Positions 32,560 to 44,106 of a stretch of 64,000 nucleotides of DNA are shown here, piece by piece (the stretch's first letter is position 1; each line of letters opens with the position of its first letter). The stretch is taken from the NCBI GenBank assembly GCA_029168955.1, contig JAPDOI010000150.1:310001-374000 (forward strand). Direction: 5' to 3'. Made by a program: the position numbers and the translations under genes. The DNA comes from Aplectana chamaeleonis (taxonomy: Eukaryota; Nematoda; Chromadorea; Rhabditida; Cosmocercidae). The notes beneath the pieces are model-generated. The model saw only the letters and a program-made list of their open reading frames with translations, did no database searches and was not told where the DNA came from.

Positions 32560-33180
32560 GATCTTCGAATGTCCGATACTGGAACATTCCTCGTCAGAAC
32601 ACAGTCGAGCTGAACACAGTTTCAAAGTAGTCATCTTCCGCTTCCGCTGCTCTTCCAGAGATAGCTGGGTTGGTCCCTGTCACGTAAGCTTGTGGCGGTG
32701 ATGATTGCTCTTGAATGTCGATGCAATAATCAGACCACTGCGTTCACACAAGTCGACAAGGCGGTAGCCATTGTCCGATGTTTGCTCCACAGGGTAGAAC
32801 CATTTACCGAGTACTTCGGATTCCTGATCAAGTCCCGTCTTCGCGTTTGCGTCAATCCCCACGACAACAGCATGTTGACAATTTATCCTGACCAGCAACG
32901 TATTGAGTTCCTCGTAGAAGGCATCCTTGGAATTGTCTTCGGCGGTTTCGGTGGGCGCATGAGCACTCACTATCCACAGATTGAATCCTCTGTGATCCCA
33001 CAGTCGCACAAATGCATTCCTACACGACGTTGAGCCAAATTCCTCGATCATACCATCGTAGTCCTTCCTTGAAGCTATCGCACAGCCTCCCACTCTCCTA
33101 TCAGCAGCATTACCGCAGTAGATGGTGTACTCTCCGACGTTGATGACGGGTCTATCCGTGACGCGAGATTCCTGCAAAGC
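32560..33180 (-). pseudogene. RTE endonuclease, second copy
   Basis: A minus-strand frame from about 33177 to 32680 has GGCAIASRKDY, WIVSAHAPTETAEDN, AVVVGIDANAKTG and NGYRLVDLCERSGLIIAST, the core of the RTE nuclease. The usual GDFNA motif is here GIDANAK, so the catalytic Asp is kept but the following Asn is displaced. After the H-K-L-T residues a break leads to the remaining segment near 32680-32560 with a decayed LDCVLTRNVPVSD-like sequence. Confidence 0.75.
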
Positions 33181-33450
33181 AGCAAGCGGTGCATGGAAAC
33201 AGCTTAGAAGATTGGACAGCGCAGATTGTGGCTTGTGGCCAAAGACTCCATGAACTCCCTAGGTACGGATCCTAAGGTGTTATGGACCAGAGGCCTTAGT
33301 GTGCCGGGCGGCGACACCTTTATGCAATGTGCGGGATACTTTCGCGATATAGTTGTGCACGCTATATCGCTCGAACGTTCCCTGTGTACACTCAAATGTC
33401 TGCTGGGTTCAGTAGAAGCAGGGGCACCAACGAGCAGGTACTAACAGACT

Positions 33451-34189
33451 TGTATACACACCCCCATTATGTATTCACACGCCTCCGTTAAAATGTATTT
33501 TTTCTTGGTGTTCTCTCACAAATCCTTCAACGTTTACAGACGAACGACTACCGACGCTTCACTGCATCTGAATCTTCCTACCTATTCCCGTACCTAGTTC
33601 GTCGTCTTCCATTCCCACGCCTCACACTGAAAGCCGGAATTATCAACCAGCTAAAACGAGCACCTTTGATCAAGTATTAGCCTACGTATGCTTGAAAATA
33701 TTATATTTAAATAAGTCTTCATCTCATGATCTGTGTACGTATTTAAATTTTTGTTGAATGTTTTGGTTCTGTGCTGTTGTAACATATTCAATTGATTTAT
33801 ACGTTTACACTTTGACGCCGACAGATCCATGCCATATTCGCACTTATTTCTTTCTTGAAAGATTTGAAATGCTCACAACTCAGAACGAACTATGTAGATT
33901 CACAACACAAAATGTCGGGTTCACCCAAGACGTTATCACGTAGCTCGAGGTCCAACAGGGCCATGAAGACCGCTCAAAACGGATTCCGTCAACCTCGAGG
34001 TCTTCCGAATTTCGCGCTCATGCTATTTTCGAGATCACATCATGAAGTTACATTCACAACGATGTACTAAGCATCAACTGAAAATCGAAGAACAACTACC
34101 AACAAGAAGGTTGTGACGGCATCTTGTATGAAGGACGAATTTTAGGCGACTCCAATGCAAGATGTTCTGCAGAAAACATCAGGAAAACT
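33451..34189. other. unassigned spacer
   Basis: No supported gene. Moderately AT-rich. Confidence 0.4.
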
Positions 34190-34340
34190 CAAAGGTTCTG
34201 AGAAAGGAACTAAAATAAATTGGCTTATTCTTAGGCATATCGATGATCACCTGAAGATTCAGCGGTGCAGTACCGTCAACGCCAAACCTTTTGCTGTTAA
34301 TCGTGCTGGGACCACGTGGCTCCGATTACGGAAGTAACCA
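34190..34340 (+). pseudogene. degenerate RTE 3' coding fragment
   Basis: The peptide NWLILRHIDDHLKIQRC followed by STVNAKPFAVNRAGTTW aligns by eye with the WLKHIEEDLKTQRCS...NRTEW tail of the RTE at 12.7 kb. It is about 45 residues long with no other domain left. Confidence 0.6.
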
Positions 34341-34849
34341 AAAGAGGAAGCCGATCGGTGAAGCCTTCCCAGCTTGCAGAATTGTGAATCCGCATCCAAA
34401 AAGTTACCTTCACAATTGGCGCTATTGCCACTGACAACTAGTGACCCGATTTCGGAGCCTCCAGAATTTGGTAATAAGATTCTCCCGGTGTATTTTTTTA
34501 GACATTTATTTTCTTATGGCTCATTAGGCCCTCATTTTTCATCTATTTGCACATGTTCCTGGAGGCTTTCCCATCATGAATTTGTATGTGAAAACAACAG
34601 TACATGTATAGACCTGGAGAGAATTCTGAAATTCCGATGTATTTCGCTACGGAATCTGAATTCATTCGTCCTAGGATTGGATCGATTGACGGTTAAAATT
34701 TTCGTAGAGAATAAATAACGTTGGTAATCACGTATGCACAAATACAGCCTTAAGCTGATGAAATTTCTTCTGGCGTTCAATTGTTTAGTCGAAAACTCTA
34801 GAAACTCTAGAAACTAAAATTCAAATTTAGTCGAAAACTATGGAAAAAC

Positions 34850-35292
34850 GACAAATGAACCTTAAATTTGTGATCAGCCTCCCAAATAACCCTCCAGGAC
34901 GGATTTCAAGTTAAATCTGGAATATTTTTCTGAAACGCTTCGAGAGCCCTCTAATTTTATGAATAAACGCAAACCGAAAATCCGTACAAGTCCAAAACGC
35001 TATCAGTCTGCGCAAAGTTTGGAAAATGTTCCTTCACCCAAACATCGCCTATGGGGAGGGGGAGTTTTGGGCTCTGAACACGATTTTGAGGTCCGTTTCC
35101 GGATTTTCAAAAAAATAATGCGCTTTTTGGAGGGTACAATAGGTACGAATTCAGGGAAAAAAACAACTATAACTTCTTTCAGAGTGGGTCTAGGCAGCTG
35201 CGATGGGCATCTTCGGACTTTTCGTCCTAACATGGTTCTAGAAAAGTACATTTTATTTGGAATGGTTACTATAACTTAAAGTGGTTCCCTTG
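34850..35292 (+). repeat. foldback family D, right-half copy
   Basis: TTTGTGATCAGCCTCCCAAA, AATAAACGCAAACCGAAAAT and AAAACGCTATCAGTCTG match 41150-41310 closely. It ends at TTCCCTTG (35285-35292). The left inverted terminus is absent or unrecognisable. Confidence 0.75.
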
Positions 35293-35689
35293 TAAGAGTC
35301 ACCTGGGAGCCGCATAACTTTCCAAGCTGGAGGAAGAGAGCCCGCATGGACTGCCGAATTGAAGTGAGGGGGCCCCATCTCTTTCGGACCAATCACAGCG
35401 CTGTACCTTGTCGTGAAGGAAAGATTGGTTTAGAGCTCCAAAAACGGCTTCCAAACTGATTTCCGAGTTGTTGGGTCTTTCTCGTTGTTTGAAAGGCACT
35501 GCCGCCTGGAAGGAACGGTGAACTGCACGAAATTTCACAAGTCTTCCTTTTATTAAAAAAGGAGAGTATCTGCCTGGTCATTAGGCGTTCCGCAGATTTT
35601 CTCTGCCAAAAATCATGTACTGGACAGACTTTCGTTTACTGAGAATTATTTCAGTGGGAATGCACAAAATCTAGTTTATAAGATCGTCC

Positions 35690-35795
35690 ATGAAATATAG
35701 CCTTTCACCCTCATTTTGAGCCAGTCCAGGTAAGGCCTGTAGGGTCAAAATCTCCTTATCACTGTTATATTTCCCCACGACCGACCTCCGGACTG
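35690..35795. repeat. dispersed repeat family F, copy 1
   Basis: The words ATAGCCTTTCACCCTCATTT and CACTGTTATATTT occur in the same order and spacing as related words at 43000-43125. It directly precedes the left terminus of the next foldback element. Confidence 0.5.
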
Positions 35796-35800
35796 AACTG

Positions 35801-36862
35801 ACAAGGGAAGCAAAGCGTAGGTTGCATCTGCGAAAACGAGATGCATTGTCAGTCTCTTCAGCACCTATAGTGAAACTGCACAGTATCCCGTACTGAGCTG
35901 CTGGTTCCGAAAAATTCAAAAGTTTTGAAGCTCCGTGATTAGGTAAGGGTACCATCAGATATGTTTTGGGTTTTACGAAAAATTCAGATTTTGCTAAAAA
36001 AAGAACTTGTGCGTAGAGGTACATATTCTAGGGTGCTGAACAGGAATCTGTAGTTCGATCGCCAAAATTCTGAGGTTTACTGTGGGTTACGGTAGGTGCC
36101 ATGCCATTTAGGGGCAAAACCTGCCTTAATATTTCAAAAATAGACAAATGGACATCAAAATCGTCATCAGAAACCCCATAGAAATTTTGAGTAAAATCTG
36201 AGACTTTGACTAAACTACCGTATGCCCACCGTAATCTACCGTAAGCTGTCAAAAATCAATAAACTGATCTCAGATCCGTGTTCAGCTCTCTAAGTAACCA
36301 CCAGAGAAATGGTTTGAACCTTACTCTATCGTAGCATACCGGAAATCGTCAGAAGCAGCGTTGTTCCTCAAATTCCCCCCGATGGAAAGCTTCAAACAAA
36401 TAAAGTCAAAAAATTCTGAAAATTGACAAATGAACTTCAGATTCGTGATCATCACAGCAAATAACCTCCATGGAGAAGTTCTAGGTAAAATCTGGAACAT
36501 TTTCCCTGAGCGCTTTTAGAACCTCCTAATTGGTGAACGTAAACACTCAACCCAACAATGAATACAAGTCCAATGTTCTATCACTCCATGCTAAGTTCGA
36601 AGAATGTTCTTCTACGCAAACCTCGTGCATGGGGGTTGTACGCTGGACGCTGAACACAATTATGAGGTCCGTTTACAGATTTTCGAACGATTTCTGCGCG
36701 TTGCGGAAGGTCAGTGGGTACGGGAATAAGGGGAAGAATCCCGACAATTCTTGTTAGAGTGATTCTAGGGCGACGGACATATTCGAACTCTAGGTTCAAA
36801 TTTTGTTTTGGAAAAGTACATTTCATTATGAATGACTAGTATGGCCAATAGTAGTTCCCTTG
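35801..36862 (+). mobile_element. foldback family D, near-complete copy
   Basis: The left terminus begins ACAAGGGAAG and contains GTGAAACTGCACAGTATCCC; the right end is TTCCCTTG. Internal words GGTTACGGTAGGTGCCATG, CCGTAATCTACCG and GATTCGTGATCATCA follow the order seen in the copy at 40591-41578. It is non-coding. Confidence 0.75.
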
Positions 36863-37009
36863 TGAGCTGCATTTGCCGATTTTCGAAATATTAATTAAGG
36901 TAAGCAGTAAATTTCATTATGTGTACCGCAACCTGCAGTTAATCTAGAAATATCGACAAACAGCCAAGATTCGGGCTCAGCATCCTCAATCACTATACTT
37001 GTTATCCGA

Positions 37010-37160
37010 AAACAATTTTTCGGATAATGGATCGATTCAGATAATGCGCTTCTTCAAATTTTCGGATAATGGATCGATTCAGATAATGCCATTTTTTCAA
37101 TGATTCGGATACGGATATCCGGTCGGATAATTTCGGATAACTTCGGATATTTCCGGAACA
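37010..37160 (+). repeat. CGGATAAT-rich short repeat tract
   Basis: TTTTCGGATAATGGATCGAT plus TCAGATAATG occurs twice, followed by GGATATCCGGTCGGATAAT. A very similar tract in the same orientation lies at 40080-40320, so the two flank the mariner at 37356-39853. Confidence 0.75.
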
Positions 37161-37523
37161 AAGTTGAGGCAAAACGGTGAAAAATAAACCAGGCACTCGA
37201 GGCAAGCCTTCGGAAACATCCATAATTGAGCAAACAGTAGTATTTCATTGCATTCGCAGCATGTTCACATACAAACTTCAACCTTCATATATGCATATTA
37301 ATAAAAATATGAAAACAAATCTTCAATCCCTCCATCGTCGTTGGGAGGCACAGTACCAGGCCGTCCAATAATTCCTGTCCGAAAATTTTCAGAATTCTAT
37401 AATTTTCCTTAGAAGTGTTATAATATCAGGCAAGTGTAAGAACCTTCTAGAATGTTTTCCAAAGTTCTACGTTAGGGGTATATAAGGCGCAGTCGCCGCG
37501 TCTAGCTACCAGTACAAGCTAAA

Positions 37524-39781
37524 ATGGACCAAGGTCGAATTCGTTCGTTCGTGTACTACGAGTGGCTGCTGTGCAACGACACGGGCACCGCGGTCGCCAA
37601 CATCTGCAGAGCGTGCAAGGAGGATGCAGTGTCCCAACGCATAGTCAGCCGTCAATCGTTTCGAGAGCGGCGACACGAGCCTCGAGGACAAGGAGCACAG
37701 CGGGAGGCCTTCTACGGTGGATGATGACGAAGTCCGTCGCTGTATCAAGGAGAAGCCGGAAGCCACCACCCGTGAACTAGCGACGACGCTCGGCTGCAGC
37801 AAGTCCACCATCCACAATCGACTCAGCTTACTCGGCTACCACAAAGTTCTGGCCCGTTGGATCCCCCACCGTCTGACGGACGCCAGCAGGCAGAGCCGCG
37901 TGGCCGTCTGCCAGTCCCTCCTCCTTCGTCCGCGTCGCAAGGAGTTTTTCGAGGACCTGGTCACTGTGGATGAGAGCTGGGTCCTCTAAGACAACGTCGC
38001 CCGCCGTGCCGTCTGGATCAGGGATGTGCGGCAAACGATTCTGAAAAATCGGCAAACGGAAATCGACAAATTTTGTCCAAAAATGGCCGGCAATCGACAA
38101 ACGGCAAAATAAAAAAATCTCGTACAAAAACGATGCAAATGTTCTAAAAGTAGCAGTAAAAATACTTCTTTCCCATGCACAAATCGTATTTCGATAGCCA
38201 GATAAGAAATGGCTTCTGAATAGTGTATGGACGACTGTCCTTGAACCTCGGCATTTTGTTCTAGTTCAATAACGCCACGAGGTTTTGCAATAATACCACA
38301 ATAATATTAACCTCTTACTTTGGTACAATATCTGATATAAAAAGCAGCACCGAAATGGGCATTCTATTGAACACTGGTAATGGGAATGTTGTGGGGAAAG
38401 GATAGTAATTTTTCGCGGTTCTCTAATATCAACCCTTTTCGGATTATGTAGTAGTCATGCAATTGCTTCGTGTTTCAAATTTATCGCACGAAATTCAGAG
38501 TATCGCGCAATCCAATTTAAGGGGATGAGCATTCGAAAGTAGTGTAAAAAAAAGGAAGAGGTCAGTGTGTCCCTACTTGACTTGATTATTTTTTAACGAG
38601 CGTGGCGGCACTTCTCTTGCAGAAATCGCCGCTGCGATTCCGCGATAAAGCCATACCGGCTCCGCGAAAGGTACCAGAGCGGCTCCACGAAAGTGCCGCT
38701 GCGGCACCGCGATCGGTGGCTGCGTCTTTACAAAAATAGGATCAACTGAGAGTAACTCATATTAAATCAATCGTGAGCCATACTACAAATGGGCGGGGCC
38801 TACGAACAGAAATGTGCACCTACGGTTGTTAGGTCCTTTATCTGATTAGGAAACTTTCTCAGAGTTCGCGGCGTACTCGTTTCGTGCCTCACGGTGTGTT
38901 CACTGTTTAACCGGTATTTATATCAAAGATAATCACGTGAAAAAATACAACTAAAACGCACGTTTCCGAACAGCCTTGGAAACGTTGCTGAGAAACGGCT
39001 CAATATTCGGCATCTCTCCCCCTGCGATCTTTTAAATTATAGCCTGTCTCCCTACTTTCGAGCCGGTCGCTGCAAGGCTTATGGGATTTACCATGCGCGT
39101 CCTAATCGCGGCGTTTGTTATCTATTGCGCACTTTTTTGCCGAATTTTGTCAAAAAGTGAGAGGAAAAACGGCAAACGGCAATCGACAAAAATCGTCCAA
39201 AAACGGCCGGCAAACGGCAATCGGCAACCGACAAACGGCAATTGCCGCACATCCCTGGTCTGGATCCCGCGCGGAGAAGAGCCGCCGACGCCGCCGAAAG
39301 CCGACCTGCACCCGCTAAAGATTATGCTCTGCTGCTGGTGGGACATCAAGCGCATGCTGTACTTCGAGCTGCTCGCGCAAGGCAGGACGGTCACCGCCTC
39401 CATCTACACCGATCAGCTCGAGAAACCAGCCACCGCCATCCGAGAAAAGCGTCCCCGCCGGACCTCGGTGCACCTGCTGCACGACGACGCGCCCCCCCCC
39501 CCGTGGCGAAAGAGACCCAGCAGAAGTTGGGGACGCTCGGCTGGGAGACGGTTGCTCATCCGCCGTATTCCACAGACCTCGCTCCCTCCGACTACCACTT
39601 GTTCCGCCCGCTGAAGCACCATTTGGCCGGAAGAAAATTCACCAACTACGACAACCTCAAATCCGACATCGCGGACTTCTTCGAGCCGCAGCCCCCGGAG
39701 TTCTGGTCGAAGGGCATTGGCGACCTGCCCAATCGATGGGCCACTGTTGTGGATAACTGTGGTGATTATATGGTTGATTAG
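37524..39781 (+). pseudogene. mariner transposase, interrupted
   Basis: The reading starts at ATG 37524 (MDQGRIRSFVYYEWLLC). A frame shift near 37660 precedes the second helix-turn-helix region (TTRELATTLGCSKSTIHNRL at about 37757). The first catalytic Asp lies in VTVDESWVL, directly followed by a stop codon at 37987. After the inserted element the sequence resumes with WDIKRMLYFELL and VHLLHDDAPP, which holds the second Asp. A C-run at about 39490-39500 shifts the frame again before HPPYSTDLAPSDYHLF, which holds the third. It ends at TAG 39779-39781. The triad is recognisable but in separate frames. Confidence 0.88.
38019..39257. mobile_element. hAT-like non-autonomous element, 1239 bp
   Basis: The termini CAGGGATGTGCGGCAA and its exact reverse complement (16 bp) are flanked by GTCTGGAT at 38011-38018 and 39258-39265. 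An 8-bp duplication and a CAGGG start are the signature of hAT transposons. There is no transposase inside. Both ends carry reiterated CGGCAAACGG and ATCGACAAA words in the same orientation, so the subterminal regions are direct, not inverted, repeats of each other. Confidence 0.9.
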
Positions 39782-40079
39782 ACTTGTTTTTCAATAAAGT
39801 TGAAAAAAATTGAGATGGTGAAATTTTCGGACAAGAATTATTGGACAACCTGGTATAATCCATACACAGGTTGTTCAGGACAATTAGCAAGTAAAGAGTA
39901 CGCAAAGCGACTATACAAAAAAACTTCTGCACGGAATAGCTAGCCACTTGGTCATCTCACTTGGCCACGCCCATTTTTCGGCGCCGCTACGACTCTTCCG
40001 ATTTCGGAAGGATGAAAATCCCCGGTTGGTGTACTAAATAGAAGGCGGTACGGAAAATGGGCGTGGCTTAGTGCAATTT

Positions 40080-40320
40080 TATTAGATTTTATTCAGAAAT
40101 TATCCGATTTTGTCGGAAAAGTAAACGATTTTATCCGAATTTTATCCGGTTTTATCCGAATTTTTGACCCTTCGGATGATGGTTCGATTCAGATAATAGC
40201 GAATTTGAATTTCTCGGATATTGGTTCGATTCATATAATGCGTTTTTTTCGAATTTTCGGATATCGGATTATCCGAATCTCGGATATCCGGTCGGATATC
40301 CGAAAAGGAGTCATTCGGAT
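40080..40320 (+). repeat. TTATCCGAA/CGGATAT-rich short repeat tract
   Basis: Several TTTTATCCGAATTTTATCCG words are followed by GGTTCGATTCAGATAAT twice, and the tract ends with CGGATATCCGGTCGGATAT, closely paralleling 37010-37160. Confidence 0.75.
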
Positions 40321-40590
40321 ACTAAGTATATCAATCACCCAGAAAATGAAGGTTTTGAGTCGTAGTCGAACGGATTTCTGAGATTCCCCATAAATCGCCC
40401 GACGCTTCAAAAATGCGACACGTTTTGTGAGCGAGAACCACACAGTTTTGCTGCTAAGATGAAAAAGCAGAAAGTGGTACTAGATAGAAAATGATTTGCG
40501 TTTTCTATCCTTGGCTCAATGACCAACGCCGCATTTTGATTTCGTAGTACTATTAGATTGGCCCGAATGTTCTGCAAAAAAACTGCCTCG

Positions 40591-41578
40591 CAAGGGAAGT
40601 GTTTTTAGTGGTACACGCATTTGTGAAAACGACTTCTGTTGTTAGTATCTCTCCTGACTCAATAGTAAAACTGCGCAGTATCCCGTCGCGAGCTGCAGGT
40701 TTGAAGAAGTTATGAGCATTTTTCAAGCTTCGCGAAAAGGCTACGGTACCCACCAGACTTTTTTTGGGTGTTTAAAAAAAAATTCTCGGGTTTTGCTCAA
40801 AACTTTTATGTAGAAGTAATCCAGGGTGGTTGACACGAATCTGGATTTCGTCGAAATGGTTTTACTGTAAGTTACGGTAGGTACCATGTCATTTAAGGGG
40901 CGAAACCTGCTTGAGACTTAGACCAAACTACCGCATACCCTCAGTAATCTACCGTCATCTGTCAAACATCGATGAACGGACTCCAGATTAGGGTTCAGCA
41001 CTCCAAATAACCCACAGAGAGACATTTTGAGCCATTTCTATCGTAGATTTCCGGAAGTCGTCCAACTTCACATTTTGCCCTCAAATTTTCACGGATTGGA
41101 GGCTTTGAACGTTTTTAGTCTAAAACTTTGGAAGAACGACAGACAAACCCCAGATTTGCGATCAGCACCCTTAATAACCCACCTGGGAGGATTTAGGTCA
41201 AATCTGGACAATTTTTAAACGCTTCTAGAGCCCTCTAACTGGTATGAATAAACGCCCAACCGAAAATCCGTAGAAGTCCAAAACGCTATCAGTCTGTACA
41301 GAGCTTCGAAAATGTGCCATCGCCCAAAATTTGCTCAGGGGAGTAATTTTAGGAACTTCACACAGTTAATAGGTCCGTTTCCGGTTTTTCCGAAGACTAA
41401 TGCGCGTCTTGGAAGGTGCAAAAAGCACAAAAACGACCGTTTCAAGCTTGTAATTTCTTGGAACCTGCAGCTCGAGGCGGGATACTACGCAGTTTTACTA
41501 TTGAGCCACAAGAGATACGATAGTAGTCATTTTGGCAAATGCGTTCACCACTCTAAACACTTCCCTTGTCAGCGAATT
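40591..41578 (+). mobile_element. foldback family D, reference copy with long inverted termini
   Basis: About 988 bp. The left end (CAAGGGAAGTGTTTTTAGTG onward) and the right end (reverse complement, ending CTTCCCTTG) match over roughly 120 bp, including CTCAATAGTAAAACTGCG and AGTATCCCG. The interior holds three related blocks with an AGATT(C/T)G.GATCAGC-type core and no coding capacity. Other copies lie at 17740-18226, 34850-35292, 35801-36862 and 59552-61533. Confidence 0.85.
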
Positions 41579-41889
41579 TTCTTTTGCCCGTCTGTGATCT
41601 CTTAATGAAGTCTGGTACATCATTCGAAAGCACAACACTTGTTCTGTCTGATATCATTAAACGCTACTTGTCAGAAGAAGTCGGCCTGCTCTGAATCTCA
41701 CATCAAAATGTCGAGAATGTTCAGTGTTTAAATGTTTGAAATGCTCGTTCTCTACTCTCTACCCATCCGGGCGGCTTTACGGCATAGAACACTTGCACTA
41801 TTCAGGGTGCCCTTTAAGTATGATGACAAAACTTTCTAACATATCAGTAGAAGTCGGCATTGAGTTAGCTTCGGTAATTGTTCCTTCTT

Positions 41890-42287
41890 ACCGCATGTGG
41901 TCGCGTGGAGAATAGCTCCAGTGGGGACGTTTTGAAGCAGAAGGAGTATGCTTAAAAACATACAATAGCTGAAGTCCTTGAACCATCTATTTAATGAAAG
42001 AAAGCTAGGACGAATTGCCGAAATCCATTTCTGGGCCAGTCGGTGTTCAAGTTATGTAGCCTGAATTCGTGCCACTTTTTTCTTACCTGGCGACGTACAG
42101 GCGTCAAACTTGGAACATAAGTGCTCCTGAAGGTTTTCTATCGATCTGTACTCATATTTCCAACATTTCTCGAAAATCGATCCATTGTCGACTTTCTTGA
42201 AAATCAGTACGAAGGAAGTACCAAATTCGATGAACAATATTCTTCGGCACCTGGCCACGAAGTCAGCCGCCTGAATTCTTCCTGGGA
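41890..42287 (-). CDS. candidate exons of an unidentified minus-strand gene
   Basis: On the minus strand an exon-like block of about 205 bp runs from 42287 (after TTGAATTCCCAG) to about 42083 (before the donor GTAAGAAAA). It encodes RIQAADFVARCRRILFIEFG, a hydrophobic stretch ending FVLIFKK, and a cysteine-bearing LCSKFDACTSP. A second block, 41987 to about 41893, follows ATTAAATAG and precedes GTAAGAAGG. The intron phases do not join the two blocks in one long frame: the phase-1 join soon reaches a stop. It may therefore be a terminal exon, a relic or chance. I recognise no family. Confidence 0.3.
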
Positions 42288-42689
42288 ATTCAAAAAATAA
42301 CGAGAATGTGGGTGCACTGAAGTTGACAGAGCCCACGTATGGAATTCAGCAACTTGTCCTCACCTTGTTTTTGTAGAGGGTCTCGAGACTTCAGCTATGA
42401 TACGTTTCCAAGCAGACACTTTCTGCACTAAAATGACCCTCTCAGAGCAGTTCTCTAGACCCGCACACGTGAAGTAGGAAAGGTCATGAAAGATGACTAC
42501 GAGTCAACTTATCTCCTACAAATTAAGAACCCCTCAAGCGTTTTGACACCATTAATTTCAAAAACGATTTCACGATACGAAGTACGTTCTGAGAGAGAGA
42601 GGTTTAAATAAAAGAAAAGACTACAGAAGCCGATTAGTCACGCATATATGTCCACGGGATGAAACCTTGTCACCATATTTAAAGCGCAC

Positions 42690-43230
42690 CCTGTAGTTGT
42701 ACAATTTCGAAAGAAATGTCGAACGAACGAAAAATAAAAAAAAAAAGTTCGAATTTAAAAAACGAACGAATTTCGAAAAACTTTGTTTCGAAGATCGAGC
42801 GAACGAATCTCGAAACCAATCGGAATTTTGATTTTTTTTTCGAAATTCGTTCGAAATGATTTCGAACGTGCAATTGTTTTTTGCAATTTCGAATTTTTTT
42901 CTGAAACTGGAGTCGGCCCTTTATTTACAATGTTCAGTCAGAGAATGATTTTTCCGCCCGTAATCGATTTCGGCCCAAGTCGCGACATTCATTCGGAGAC
43001 ATGTATGGCCTTTCTCCCTCATTTGGAGTCGGTCAAAGTGAGGCTTATCGGGCTTATCATGTCGAAGTCTCCTAAGCATCGAATTCTCCTGATCAGTGTT
43101 ATATTTTGCCAAACCACCGAATTATCAAAAAAAACTCGAAAAATCAGATCTCGAACGAACGAAAATTGAAAAAAAACTTTGTTCGAAGAAAATTCGAACG
43201 AACAAAAACGAACGAAAAGAACTATTGAAA
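42690..43230. repeat. TTCGAACGAACG-rich element
   Basis: Two AT-rich clusters (42717-42900 and 43130-43225) contain many CGAACGAACGAAAA words in the same orientation, each followed by AACTTTGTTTCGAAGA or a close relative. The segment between (42915-43125) includes dispersed repeat family F. It may be another element with direct subterminal repeats. Confidence 0.55.
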
Positions 43231-44106
43231 AATCTTTTGAAAATTCTATTCGTGTACACCTATAAGTATTGTGAACAGCGTTATTCGATGATATTTATTT
43301 TCTCAAATGCATCTCAAATACTGACCATTTTTTCAAGGCTTAAAACAAAAACTACAAATCGAATTTTCGAAATTGCACCAACAAATATGAAATCTTCCAA
43401 GTTCTACCTAAAGCAAGAGCGAGATGTGTGTCAAACATGGCGGTGCTGATGAGGTTTTAGCTCCAATGCTGCATATATGTAGGATTATCATAGCTGTCTG
43501 TGAATATGAAACAAAGTGGGAGGTCGAAAGTAGTAGCTTTGGTCTTAAATCGACGATTGACGCCTGAAAAAAAGGAGCTCCAAATTAGGTCAATTCATGG
43601 TGAAAAGCAATATGGAGTGTTTAGAAAAGGTAATATGCGGTCAGGACAGTAATAGATGGTATTCAGAGGAGAAAGAAAAAATTTATATAGCTTGCTTACA
43701 GAATACTTTTTATATTTTTCGTTTCATTTTACCCTCTTGCTTCAAAAAAAAATCAAAAGCTGCTGAGGTCATAACTGGTGAAATAATCACGGAGAGGGTA
43801 AAAAAGTCATAAAAAAGGAGGAATGGGAGCAAGGAAAGTAAGAAAACAGACATTGCCGCTAATTAGCAGCAGCAGCCTCACCGCCGGGTCATTGATTAAA
43901 TCAAAAACTGCTCGCCCGTTGGATAGCCACCCACGTTGAATAGCTGAGCAGGCCCGCGAAGTATACGATGATCGGCCAGGGTGGTGGTTTGGCCATTTGT
44001 GTCCCATCTGTGTGTTATGGTGTCGGGCACGGCCACAGATGTGATCGACCATCCAATCAGAGAATCGGACGGCTCACTGCTACCGTACTCCTTTACGAAG
44101 GACGGG
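43231..44106. other. unassigned spacer before the satellite
   Basis: No supported gene. Short AT-rich stretches lie near 43670-43760. Confidence 0.4.

Larger units (their letters stand above)
29603..33450 (-). mobile_element. second RTE-type retrotransposon, interrupted by a CR1 fragment
   Basis: A minus-strand element with endonuclease (about 33180-32560), linker and reverse transcriptase (about 32550-29640). It is more decayed than the copy at 12.7 kb, with at least five frame breaks. A plus-strand CR1 3' fragment splits the polymerase palm at 30597-31272. The left end meets a TTAA-bounded MITE. The right end is approximate; 33200-33450 has no domain but continues the same repeat-like composition. 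Confidence 0.82.
37356..39853 (+). mobile_element. mariner transposon split by a hAT-like element
   Basis: TA flanks both ends (37354-37355 and 39854-39855). The inverted termini begin CCAGGYYGTCCAATAATT and match over about 33 bp with a few differences. Without the 1239-bp inserted element and its 8-bp duplication the length is 1251 bp, normal for a mariner. Its GC-rich coding region is unlike that of the mariner at 5.9 kb, so it belongs to a different lineage. Confidence 0.9.

Noticed and set aside
39081..39614. 177-codon frame across the hAT-like element and mariner junction
   Set aside because: It fuses the end of the inserted element with mariner transposase by chance; the parts are annotated separately.
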